This document shows positions 1 through 6,377 of a stretch of DNA of 6,377 nucleotides, piece by piece. Where the stretch lies: positions 1-6,377 of the forward strand of contig JBLNBX010000153.1 of assembly GCA_050260275.1 (NCBI GenBank). The letters run 5' to 3'. How positions within the stretch are numbered: position 1 is the stretch's first letter; each line of letters starts with the position of its first letter. Both the position numbers and the translations under genes were made by a program. The stretch comes from DATMXS01 sp050260275 (GTDB lineage: Bacteria > Acidobacteriota > Terriglobia > Bryobacterales > Bryobacteraceae). The notes under the pieces were generated by a model. The model had not been told where the DNA came from, did not search any database, and worked only from the letters and a program-made list of their open reading frames with translations.

Positions 1-828
1 GGCACCTCGGTGGCGCATACCGTTGGGGCCGGATTGGTGGACCTCTCGGTTGTCACACCGGGAGTCATCCTGGCGGGACTGATCGGCGCGATTTGCTGGA
101 ACCTGATCACTTGGTATCTGGGACTGCCGACCAGTTCGTCGCACGCGCTCGTGGGCGGCTACGGCGGCGCGGCGGTGGCGAAGGCGGGCTTCGGCGTGCT
201 GATCGCCTCGGGATGGACGAAGACGCTGTCGTTCATCGTGATCGCCCCCGTGGTGGGGATGATTCTGGGCGTCGCGTTCATGGTGGCCCTCTCGTGGATC
301 ATTTACTGGCGGCAGACTCCGGCTATGAAGGTGAACGAATGGTCGCGGCATGGCCAATTGCTCTCGGCGGCGCTATACAGCCTCGGGCACGGCGGCAACG
401 ACGCGCAGAAAACCATGGGCATCATCGCGGGACTGCTTGTTACTGCCGGATACCTCGAGACGTTCACGGTTCCACTATGGGTGGTGCTTGCAGCCCATGG
501 CGCAATCGCGCTCGGAACGCTGTTTGGAGGCTGGCGCATCGTGAAGACGATGGGCCAGCGCATTGCGAAACTGCGGCCCATCGACGGAATGTGCGCGGAG
601 ACCGCAAGCGCGGTCAGCATCTTCGCCGCGACCTTCTTCGGAGCGCCGGTGAGCACGACTCACGTGATCACGGGAGCGATCTCAGGGGTGGGCTCGACTC
701 GGCGCATCTCCGCCGTTAAGTGGGACGTTACGCTGCGGATTGTCTGGGCCTGGATCTTGACGGTTCCCGCCGCCGCGCTTGTGGGCGCCATCGCGTTCCA
801 CATCGTTTCCCGGATTGCGGTGGCTTGA
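1..828 (+). CDS. pit: PiT-family inorganic phosphate permease, 5'-truncated by window edge
   Basis: An inner-membrane transporter that takes up inorganic phosphate (or metal-phosphate) with a cation, PiT/PHO4 family. The frame is open from base 1, so the GTG at 10 is an internal valine, not the start. Visible are 275 codons ending at TGA 826-828. Family landmarks, in order: GTSVAHTVGAGLVD (1-42), which aligns with the segment after the first helices; TSSSHALVGG (about 130-159); the second PiT signature SLGHGGNDAQKTMG (379-420); and PVSTTHVITGAISGVG (646-693). Hydrophobic helices lie between them, and the chain ends in a hydrophobic helix. Bacterial members of this short type are roughly 330-350 residues, so I infer that about 60-70 N-terminal residues, including the first GxND signature, are missing upstream. 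It is convergent with the biosynthetic operon and shows no functional link to it. Transport specificity for phosphate is from the family; the family call is very secure. Confidence 0.95.
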   Translation, partial: GTSVAHTVGAGLVDLSVVTPGVILAGLIGAICWNLITWYLGLPTSSSHALVGGYGGAAVAKAGFGVLIASGWTKTLSFIVIAPVVGMILGVAFMVALSWIIYWRQTPAMKVNEWSRHGQLLSAALYSLGHGGNDAQKTMGIIAGLLVTAGYLETFTVPLWVVLAAHGAIALGTLFGGWRIVKTMGQRIAKLRPIDGMCAETASAVSIFAATFFGAPVSTTHVITGAISGVGSTRRISAVKWDVTLRIVWAWILTVPAAALVGAIAFHIVSRIAVA

Positions 829-890
829 GGCATCCCGCCGGACCTCTGGACTGAAGCGTTGCGCGCCGCCTGTGTGGTGCGGTCTGAGTT

Positions 891-922
891 GCCGGCTTCT
901 ATGAACACGTTCAGAAGCCGGC
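891..922. terminator. Inverted repeat between convergent genes, possible bidirectional terminator
   Basis: GCCGGCTTCT (891-900) pairs perfectly with AGAAGCCGGC (913-922), giving a 10-bp stem with a 12-base loop. It lies 62 bases after the permease stop on the plus strand and 84 bases past the minus-strand gene's stop, where a shared terminator would be expected. No T-run follows the stem on either strand, so it is not a textbook intrinsic terminator. It could act as an RNA 3'-end stabiliser or a weak terminator in a GC-rich genome. Confidence 0.5.
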
Positions 923-932
923 TGAGATACGG

Positions 933-957
933 GCCGTGGTGGCGCGCAACCCACGGC
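933..957. other. Second GC-rich hairpin in the convergent gap
   Basis: GCCGTGG (933-939) is complementary to CCACGGC (951-957), a 7-bp stem with an 11-base loop. It sits 49 bases beyond the stop codon of the minus-strand glycosyltransferase-thioesterase gene, so that transcript meets it before the stronger hairpin at 891-922. It has no T-run. It may contribute to transcript 3'-end formation for the biosynthetic operon, but a 7-bp match in DNA this GC-rich could also be chance. Confidence 0.3.
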
Positions 958-1006
958 GGCTCGCATGTGCCGGAAAACCTGAGCTGCTGCGCAGCGGCCG
1001 GGCCTG

Positions 1007-4000
1007 TCAGCCTATCACTTCTTCCAGATCCCGTCCCAGCGCCTCGAAGAACGCCCCGGCGTTCTCCTTCAGGTAGAAATGCCCGCCCTTGAAAACCCGC
1101 AGCACGAATCCCGCCGACGTCTCCTCGGCCCATGCCTCCAGGTGCTCGCGCCGGACGTTCGCGTCCGCCGCTCCGCCGTAGGCGCGGATGGGGCACGCGA
1201 GCGGCTCTTCTTTCGCGCACACCCAGTTCCGGTACAGTATGGTGTCCGCTTTCAACGCCGGCAGTATCAGCCGCATGAGTTCGGGGTCGTTCAGCACCTC
1301 GGCCGGCATGCCGTCGCGCCGGCGTATCTCTTCGATGAACTCAGCATCTGACGGCTCGGGTGCCTCCAGCGGCTTGGCTCGAAACCGCGGCGCGCGCGCA
1401 CCGGAGACCACCAGCGCAACCGGCAGCGGCAGCCCCTTCCTCCGCAGCCATCGCGCCAGCTCGAACGCTACACCCGCTCCCATGCTGTGCCCGAAGAACG
1501 CGAACGGCCGGCCGGCGTGCGGGCTGATCGCCTGCCCCAGCGCCTCCACCAGCGCCCCCATGTCGCGGAACGGCGCCTCATTCATCCTGCTCTCGCGGCC
1601 CGGCAGCCGCACCGGGCACACCGACACCGCGCCGGGCAACCGCTCGTCCCATTTCGAGAACGCCGCAGCGCCCGCGCCCGCATGCGGAAACGCGAACAGC
1701 CGCACGCGCGCGCCCTCGCGCATCGCGAGCGCCGGGAACCACACGTTCGCGGCCGAAGCCTTCTTCAGCTTCAGCGCTAGCAGCCTCCGCCGCTCCGGCG
1801 ACAACCTTTCGAGCGCGTTTGCCGGGATTCCGGCCGTGGCGGCCGAGGCCGCCGCCTCCCGCACACGCGGCCGCTCCACCGTCTGCCGCAGCAGGCGCTC
1901 AAACGGCTCCACGCTCAGGTTCTCCGCGTACCGCATCGCCGCTTCACGCGATGCGCGCGCGAGTTCCTCGTAATGCGCCCTGTCCGTGAGCACTCGCCGC
2001 AGCGCCTCTTCCCAGGGCGTGATGTCCTGCTCCGGGACTTCCGCCACCGGCACCATCTGCTCGTCCACCTCGGGCCGGTATCGCTGAATCGTCCGCACCG
2101 GCAGCAGGTACGGCACGCCCAGCTTCGCCTCCGGTATGCCGCCGGCATTTGCCGCCAGCACCGGCACGCCGCGCTGCATCGCCTCCACAACGATTCTCGA
2201 CCGCGCCTCCGCCCACACCGACGGCACGAGCAGCACCCGCGTGCGCTTCAGCAGGTCATCGATGTTGTCCACGGGCTGGAGTATCGTAACGTTGCTGCGC
2301 GCCTCGAGCCGCGCCCTGTCCCGGCTGTTGGTTCCCCACGTCGCAACGGCCGCGAAGCGCACCTCCGGCATGCGGTCCGCGAGCGCGAGGAAAATGTCGA
2401 TGCCCTTCACCGCGCACGGATTCACGATGGTGACGAACTCGCTATCGAAGCGTCCCAAAGCCGGCGGCGCGGGCCCACGCTCCATCAGCGATATCGGCAC
2501 GTGAACGGCGTTCGCCATCGCTCCGTGCTCGCGCATGTACCGCGCGACGTACTCGCTCACGCCCACGGCAGCATCCACGCGCCTCAGCCGCTCCGTAAGC
2601 GCCGCGCTCGGAAACGCCGAGTCCGGACCGAATGGAAGCGCTATGGTCGCACGCGCAAGGTACACCACGCGCGCCGTGGTCTGTTCGAGCGCCGCCGCCA
2701 GCATCAGTTGCGCCGGATCGTCGGTTGACGCGACGATCACGTCGGGCGCGAACTCCTGCACCTGCCCCAGGAAGTACGCGCGCAGCGCCGTGTTCATCGT
2801 GAGCACGTGCGCTTCTACGCCGTTAAGCCGGAACGTCACCACACCGGACTCGCGCGATTCCGTCTCCACGCCGCGGCGGGCGAGCTCGCCCAGGTACTGC
2901 TCGTGCGCTTCCGCTCCGAAGCTGCCCAGGCGCGCCACAACGCGGCAGGCATGGCCGCGCTCGGCCAGCGCCTCCATCAGCAGCCGGTTCGAACGGTCGC
3001 CGCCCCCATGCGCCGGATAGTACAGCGAGTTGTGCGCCAGCAGCACCTTGAGCCGACGTCCCGGCGTGAGCTCGCTAAGCCATCGCTCCATCGCGCCGGC
3101 GTCAACCGATCCCACAAACTTCTCCGCCGCGATGCGCGAACGCTGCGACTCAGCCTCGTACGCCTCGCGATCGCTCGTCAGCTTGCGCAGGGCCTCCACC
3201 CACGGCTCCGGGTCCTGCTCCGGCGCGACCATCCGCGGCAATCCGCGTTCGTCGTAAACAGGCTCGTAGCGCTCCACAGGACTCACCGGAATCACGAATC
3301 CGGTGCCCTTCTTCGCCTCCACAAGCCCGCCCGAATCGCTCGCCACCACGGGAATCCCGCGCAGCAGCGCCTCCATCGCGATCAGCCCGAAGCCCTCGTA
3401 CCACAGCGACGGCATAAAGAGCACTGTGGTGCGCGCGAGCGTATCCTCAATGTTTTTCGTATTCGGCAGGATCGTGACATTGGGCAGCGCTTCGAGCGCG
3501 CGCATATCCGCGGCCGTCGTTCCCCATCCCGGCAGCGCGCCGAAGGCCACATCCGGCATGCGCCGCGCGACCTCCAGAAAAATCGGCGCGCCCTTCACCG
3601 CGCACGGATTGACTATCGTCACCAGCCCTTCGCCGAAGCGCGCCAGGTTTCTCCACGGACCCGCGCCGTAGATCGGCGGGTGAATCACCTCAGCCACGCG
3701 TCCGAGGTGCCGTTCGACGTACCCCGCCATGTGATGGCCAATCACCACCACGCCTGCCGCACGGCGCGCGGCTTCCGTTCCCGGCGCATTCGGGCTCCAG
3801 CTTTCGGGACCGAATGGCAGAAACTGCGGGGTATGCGCCAGGAAAACCACGCGCCCCGGCGCGAGCCGCGACGCCTCGCCCAGCAGCACCTGCCCGACGT
3901 CCTCGGAAGACACCAGCACCCAATCCGGCTGGAACTCGCGTACTTGCCGGGCCAGCAGCTCATTCCGGCGCGCGGGATCCGCTGCGGAGAACACCGTCAG

Positions 4001-4228
4001 TTTTCCGCGCCGCACGGCTTCCCAACCCGGCCCTGCCTCGAGCAGTTCGGTGTCCACCTGCTCGTCGCGGAGCTGCTTTACGCTTTCGGCGTCGCGCGGC
4101 AGCAGGGCAGCTATCACACGGCACTCGTGCCCGCGCTCCGCCAGCGTCTCCAGCCATACGATGTTGCTGCGCGTAGCGCCGCCGCGAGGCGGCACATAGG
4201 AAGCGTTGGCGGCGAGTAGGATGCGCAT
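1007..4228 (-). CDS. Tandem GT4 glycosyltransferase fused to type II thioesterase
   Basis: A 1073-residue cytoplasmic-looking protein with no signal peptide or membrane segment. Residues 1-387 and about 393-785 are two GT-B glycosyltransferases of the GT4/'group 1' type. Each has an N-terminal glycine loop (RGGATRSN 15-22; HGGGDRSN 407-414), NPCAVKG (207-213; 603-609) and the donor-site E-x7-E pair (E278/E286; E674/E682). Residues 841-1073 are a GrsT/SrfAD-like alpha/beta hydrolase: FPHAGAG near the start, nucleophile elbow GHSMG (Ser915), Asp1022 after GG, and His1050 in KGGHFYL, an apparently complete triad. A linker with LSPERRRLLALKLKK (809-823) joins them. In trans, type II thioesterases clear or release carrier-bound acyl groups; GT4 enzymes transfer nucleotide-activated sugars. 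The ATG start overlaps the upstream stop (ATGA), implying coupled translation. Donors, acceptor and product are unknown. The domain calls are strong; the joint role in a biosynthetic line is inference. Confidence 0.92.
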   Translation of the reverse strand: MRILLAANASYVPPRGGATRSNIVWLETLAERGHECRVIAALLPRDAESVKQLRDEQVDTELLEAGPGWEAVRRGKLTVFSAADPARRNELLARQVREFQPDWVLVSSEDVGQVLLGEASRLAPGRVVFLAHTPQFLPFGPESWSPNAPGTEAARRAAGVVVIGHHMAGYVERHLGRVAEVIHPPIYGAGPWRNLARFGEGLVTIVNPCAVKGAPIFLEVARRMPDVAFGALPGWGTTAADMRALEALPNVTILPNTKNIEDTLARTTVLFMPSLWYEGFGLIAMEALLRGIPVVASDSGGLVEAKKGTGFVIPVSPVERYEPVYDERGLPRMVAPEQDPEPWVEALRKLTSDREAYEAESQRSRIAAEKFVGSVDAGAMERWLSELTPGRRLKVLLAHNSLYYPAHGGGDRSNRLLMEALAERGHACRVVARLGSFGAEAHEQYLGELARRGVETESRESGVVTFRLNGVEAHVLTMNTALRAYFLGQVQEFAPDVIVASTDDPAQLMLAAALEQTTARVVYLARATIALPFGPDSAFPSAALTERLRRVDAAVGVSEYVARYMREHGAMANAVHVPISLMERGPAPPALGRFDSEFVTIVNPCAVKGIDIFLALADRMPEVRFAAVATWGTNSRDRARLEARSNVTILQPVDNIDDLLKRTRVLLVPSVWAEARSRIVVEAMQRGVPVLAANAGGIPEAKLGVPYLLPVRTIQRYRPEVDEQMVPVAEVPEQDITPWEEALRRVLTDRAHYEELARASREAAMRYAENLSVEPFERLLRQTVERPRVREAAASAATAGIPANALERLSPERRRLLALKLKKASAANVWFPALAMREGARVRLFAFPHAGAGAAAFSKWDERLPGAVSVCPVRLPGRESRMNEAPFRDMGALVEALGQAISPHAGRPFAFFGHSMGAGVAFELARWLRRKGLPLPVALVVSGARAPRFRAKPLEAPEPSDAEFIEEIRRRDGMPAEVLNDPELMRLILPALKADTILYRNWVCAKEEPLACPIRAYGGAADANVRREHLEAWAEETSAGFVLRVFKGGHFYLKENAGAFFEALGRDLEEVIG
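2402..2422 (-). repeat. 21-base perfect direct repeat, copy in GT unit 2
   Basis: Identical base for base to 3590-3610 and in the same reading frame, coding NPCAVKG. The bases immediately on both sides differ (T versus C on the left, C versus G on the right). The neighbouring conserved VTIV codons differ at third positions between the two units, so the exact match is a local island in otherwise diverged DNA. Confidence 0.9.
3590..3610 (-). repeat. 21-base perfect direct repeat, copy in GT unit 1
   Basis: Partner of 2402-2422 at an offset of 1188 bases (396 codons). It encodes the NPCAVKG segment at residues 207-213 of the fusion protein, the start of the second Rossmann domain of the GT-B fold. 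Sameness at every third position may reflect biased codon choice, or gene conversion between the two units. Confidence 0.9.
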
Positions 4229-4237
4229 CAGTTGCCT
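4226..4237 (-). promoter_or_regulatory. ATGA stop/start overlap with weak ribosome site
   Basis: Read on the minus strand, ATG (4228-4226) of the glycosyltransferase-thioesterase gene overlaps TGA (4230-4228) of the FkbH-carrier gene. The only Shine-Dalgarno-like element is AGG at 4237-4235, seven to nine bases upstream. The arrangement points to termination-reinitiation coupling, and so to a fixed ratio of the two proteins from one transcript. It also supports the ATG as the true start. Confidence 0.8.
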
Positions 4238-6377
4238 GAGGCGTCCTGCTCCCGGGCAAGCAGCGCCTGCACCTCTTCGTCGGAGAGCGATTCGATCTCG
4301 GCGATGAGATCTTTGTAGTGGTCCGCGCCCGCCTCTTTTATCTGCGCCAGCTCGATGGCCCGCGCCAGCGCCTCCACCGTGAACGCGCCGCTGTAAACCA
4401 GCTCCAGCGACAGATCCACGTTATAGGCCTGCCGCACGCGCGACATGAGCTGCACCGCGAGCAGCGAGTGCCCGCCCAGGTCGAAGAAGTTGTCGTGAAT
4501 CCCCACGGAAGGCACGGCGAGCAACTCCGCCCACAACGCAACCAGTTCCCGCTCCAGGTCCGTCCGCGGAGCTCCGTTCGCTTTCCTGTGCGGCGCCGCC
4601 GCCTCGCGCCGCTCTCTCACGCGCTCCAGTATCACGTCCGGACGCCACAGCTCCGTCGCTATCCGGTGGTAATCGACGTCGCGCCGCGGCGCGGCGCTCC
4701 GCGCAGCCGCTTTATCATCGGCGCGCGGCGCTGCCTTCGCGGGTCCGGCGGGCTTGTAGCTCAGGTCCTGGATGGATTTCGCCGGGAAAACGAACAGCAC
4801 GCCGCCTTCGAACGGCTTCTCCTCGCGCGGCTCGACGGCCCGCAGAAAGTTGTACGCCGGCTTGTTCCGGGCGGACTGCACGAAGCGCGCCTCCACGGAC
4901 TCCAGGCCGCGCTCACCAGCGATCTGTCCCAGCCGCGCCAGCATCCGGTGCTCGACGCCTTTTCCGAGCGCCCGGCAGCTCAACAGAAACGTATCTACCG
5001 CCAGCGCCCCCCCGCGCGCCGCGAACAGCATCGCGCCCACCAGCCCGTAGCTTCCGAAACGGTCGCTCAGGTGTACCGTGAGGCACTCCGCCGCGCCGCT
5101 GCGCAGCAGGTCGCGGATGTCCAGCTCCGACCGCCGCACGGTGCTGAAGTTCATCTGGTTGGTCCGCTGCGTGAGCTGCGCGACGCGCGCCAGTTCGCTG
5201 TCTTGCGGCGGGCGTATCGTGATCTCGAGCCGCAGCGCCGTCAGGAAATCCGCCAGCGACGGCGTCTGTTTCTCCAGCCGCGAGCGCTCCAGGTTCTGCG
5301 CGTACATCGCGCTGCGCTCACGGTCTTCCTGCGTGATCTTCAGGTGATCGAAAGCCCAGACGTGGTTCAGAAAGCGCCCGGCGTTTTCCTTGGGAACCGT
5401 GAGAGCAAGCACGTCCGGGCAATGCGCCTGCACCTCCGCGACCTCCGTCTCGTTGTCGTCCACGAATATGAAGCTGTCGAGCGCCAGCCCGAGCTCTTCC
5501 GACAACGAAACCAGGTTGGCCGACTTCGGCTGCCAGTTAACGCGGCGGGCGACGAAATGTTCGAGTCGCAGCGGCATCTCAGGATTCGCGCGGAACGTCT
5601 CGACGACATCGTCGTCCTCGTTCTTGCTCGCCAGCGCGAGCAGCATCCCCGAGTCGCGCTGGCGCAGCATGAACTCCTGCAGCTCGCGCCGGTCGTCGTC
5701 AACGATGATGCCCCGCGGGCCGTCCTCGGCGCACACGCCCTTCCACAGCGTGTAGTCAGCGTCGAGCACGATCACCTTGTGCGGCGGCCGCCGCAGCGCA
5801 TCGATCTTGCGCGCCACCATCGTTCCCAGCGCCGCAAAAAACGCGGGCGTGTATGGCACGCGGCCCAGCTCGTCGCCGTGGGGGTCGTGAAACTCCGCCA
5901 CCGGATACAGCGCGGCCAGTTCCTCCGGCGTGATCATGTGGACGCTGGTCAGCTCCGAAACAGCCGAAGCGAGCATCTGGCGCACGCGCTCCGCCGCTGC
6001 CGCGCGCCCCGCGACGGCCGTAAAGGCCGGAGAGCACGGGCACAGCGCCACGATCACGGGCGAGCGCCAGCGCGCCACCGCCGCCCTGAGTCCCGTCACG
6101 AACTGCTGTGCGGCTTCCTCCAGCCGCATCTCGCCACCGCTGTTAGCCCAGTCGTCGAAACGGATCAGGAGGATATTCACTCCGTTCGCGTTCGTGGCGA
6201 GCAGGCTTGCAGGGTCCAGCAACTGCTGGAAGACCTGGTTGTAGGGGGCGAACTCGACGCGGCACTCCAGTCCGAGTTCTTCAAACCAAAAGGCCAGCGT
6301 GTCCTCGACGGGTTCGGCTGTGAACGTCGCGCTGATCGCTGCGACGGGAGCTGTGGCCGTGTCAGCGTTCTTCTGCG
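4228..6377 (-). CDS. FkbH-like HAD-IIIC protein with C-terminal carrier domain, 5'-partial
   Basis: The frame is open from the right edge (first full codon 6375-6373) to TGA 4230-4228, about 715 visible residues. The TTG at 6222 is internal: upstream codons read ISATFTAEPVEDTLAFW and VEFAPYNQVFQQ, the conserved start of this family. Domains in order: SGNH-like FkbH N-terminal region (about 6340-5800); HAD phosphatase core with motif I VLDADYTLW (nucleophile Asp at 5763-5761, second Asp two codons on), motif II ASKNED, the lysine of NWQPKS and motif IV FVDDNE; then an acyltransferase-like region with TQRTNQMNFS and LSCRALGKGVEHRML. A basic, Ala-rich linker leads to a carrier domain (about 4566-4339) with LGGHSLLA; its serine at 4467-4465 is the phosphopantetheine site. 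Characterised relatives (FkbH, OzmB) dephosphorylate 1,3-bisphosphoglycerate and load glyceryl onto a carrier. The carrier ends in an acidic IESLSDEEVQALL tail. The glyceryl substrate is inferred. Further N-terminal domains may lie outside the window. Confidence 0.93.
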   Translation of the reverse strand, partial: QKNADTATAPVAAISATFTAEPVEDTLAFWFEELGLECRVEFAPYNQVFQQLLDPASLLATNANGVNILLIRFDDWANSGGEMRLEEAAQQFVTGLRAAVARWRSPVIVALCPCSPAFTAVAGRAAAAERVRQMLASAVSELTSVHMITPEELAALYPVAEFHDPHGDELGRVPYTPAFFAALGTMVARKIDALRRPPHKVIVLDADYTLWKGVCAEDGPRGIIVDDDRRELQEFMLRQRDSGMLLALASKNEDDDVVETFRANPEMPLRLEHFVARRVNWQPKSANLVSLSEELGLALDSFIFVDDNETEVAEVQAHCPDVLALTVPKENAGRFLNHVWAFDHLKITQEDRERSAMYAQNLERSRLEKQTPSLADFLTALRLEITIRPPQDSELARVAQLTQRTNQMNFSTVRRSELDIRDLLRSGAAECLTVHLSDRFGSYGLVGAMLFAARGGALAVDTFLLSCRALGKGVEHRMLARLGQIAGERGLESVEARFVQSARNKPAYNFLRAVEPREEKPFEGGVLFVFPAKSIQDLSYKPAGPAKAAPRADDKAAARSAAPRRDVDYHRIATELWRPDVILERVRERREAAAPHRKANGAPRTDLERELVALWAELLAVPSVGIHDNFFDLGGHSLLAVQLMSRVRQAYNVDLSLELVYSGAFTVEALARAIELAQIKEAGADHYKDLIAEIESLSDEEVQALLAREQDASGN

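Larger units (their letters stand above)
1876..4228 (-). repeat. Internal duplication: two GT4 units about 392-396 codons apart
   Basis: GT unit 1 (3070-4228) and unit 2 (1876-3052) align along their length. Matching landmarks are LAERGHxCRV (residues 29-38 and 421-430), LPFGP, VTIVNPCAVKG, NVTIL, PSxWxE, EQDxxPW and the C-terminal YEE/YEA-S-R-AA helix. The spacing grows from 392 to 396 codons between the N-terminal and C-terminal landmarks, so a few residues were gained in or around the middle. The overall divergence looks old. The EGFG versus EARSR difference after the first donor-site glutamate suggests two distinct subtypes rather than a fresh copy. Confidence 0.85.

Noticed and set aside
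93..719. 208-codon plus-strand frame inside the phosphate permease
   Set aside because: Out of frame with the PiT signatures, very Arg-rich, and not plausible as a membrane or soluble protein.
986..995. Palindrome GCTGCGCAGC near the stop of the minus-strand gene
   Set aside because: It has no loop, so it is a poor hairpin, and palindromes of this length are expected by chance in GC-rich DNA.
660..1220. 186-codon minus-strand frame spanning the convergent gap
   Set aside because: It overlaps the ends of two well-supported genes in other frames and has no recognisable sequence or ribosome site, so I treat the gap as non-coding.
1188..1973. 261-codon plus-strand reading frame opposite the thioesterase domain
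   Set aside because: Ser/Ala/Arg-rich low-complexity translation, no motif, fully antisense to the conserved hydrolase and linker.
1973..2728. 251-codon plus-strand reading frame opposite GT unit 2
   Set aside because: Translation dominated by Arg and His, no domain signal, antisense to the E-x7-E region of a clear GT4 domain.
2807..4219. Long (470-codon) plus-strand reading frame opposite the first glycosyltransferase unit and part of the second
   Set aside because: Its translation is rich in Arg, His, Gln and Pro with no recognisable motif. It lies wholly antisense to a gene with clear catalytic motifs, which is the usual artefact of high third-position GC.
4228..6377. Possible adenylation, condensation or ketosynthase domain in the FkbH-carrier gene
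   Set aside because: None of the core motifs of these domains is visible; the whole visible length is accounted for by the FkbH N-region, HAD core, acyltransferase-like region, linker and carrier.
1..6377. tRNA, rRNA, CRISPR array, insertion sequence or transposase
   Set aside because: No cloverleaf-like segment, spaced short repeats, terminal inverted repeats or transposase motifs were seen; the window is almost fully occupied by the three genes.

Overview
The window is GC-rich bacterial DNA holding three long genes and one short convergent gap. Two of the genes run off the ends. Several features suggest an environmental bacterium with a secondary-metabolite locus: high GC at third codon positions, assembly-line-type proteins, and a phosphate permease in the style seen in soil bacteria. 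Acidobacteriota (Bryobacter/Solibacter-like) is my best guess, Myxococcota or a related group is an alternative, and nothing here proves either.

Layout. Bases 1-828 (+) are the C-terminal four-fifths or so of a PiT-family inorganic phosphate permease, with its start outside the window. Bases 829-1006 are a non-coding gap between convergent genes, containing two GC-rich inverted repeats. Bases 1007-4228 (-) encode a 1073-residue protein with two family-4 glycosyltransferase (GT-B) units in tandem followed by a type II thioesterase-like alpha/beta hydrolase. Bases 4228-6377 (-) encode an FkbH-type HAD-IIIC protein ending in a peptidyl/acyl carrier domain. Its reading frame stays open to the right-hand edge, so the real start lies outside.

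How they fit together. The two minus-strand genes share an ATGA stop/start overlap and are almost certainly one operon reading right to left. FkbH-type proteins of known function make carrier-bound glyceryl units from 1,3-bisphosphoglycerate. Here the HAD domain and a carrier with an intact phosphopantetheine serine are in one chain. The next protein supplies two sugar-transfer domains and a thioesterase that could edit or release carrier-bound acyl groups. The likely reading is the tail end of a small or unusual NRPS/PKS-type biosynthetic operon making a glycosylated, possibly glycerate-derived product. No adenylation, condensation or ketosynthase domain is visible, so the product cannot be named. 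The phosphate permease probably lies just outside the cluster and marks its boundary.

The most unusual item is the GT4-GT4-thioesterase fusion, with a carrier-associated linker motif between the second GT and the thioesterase.
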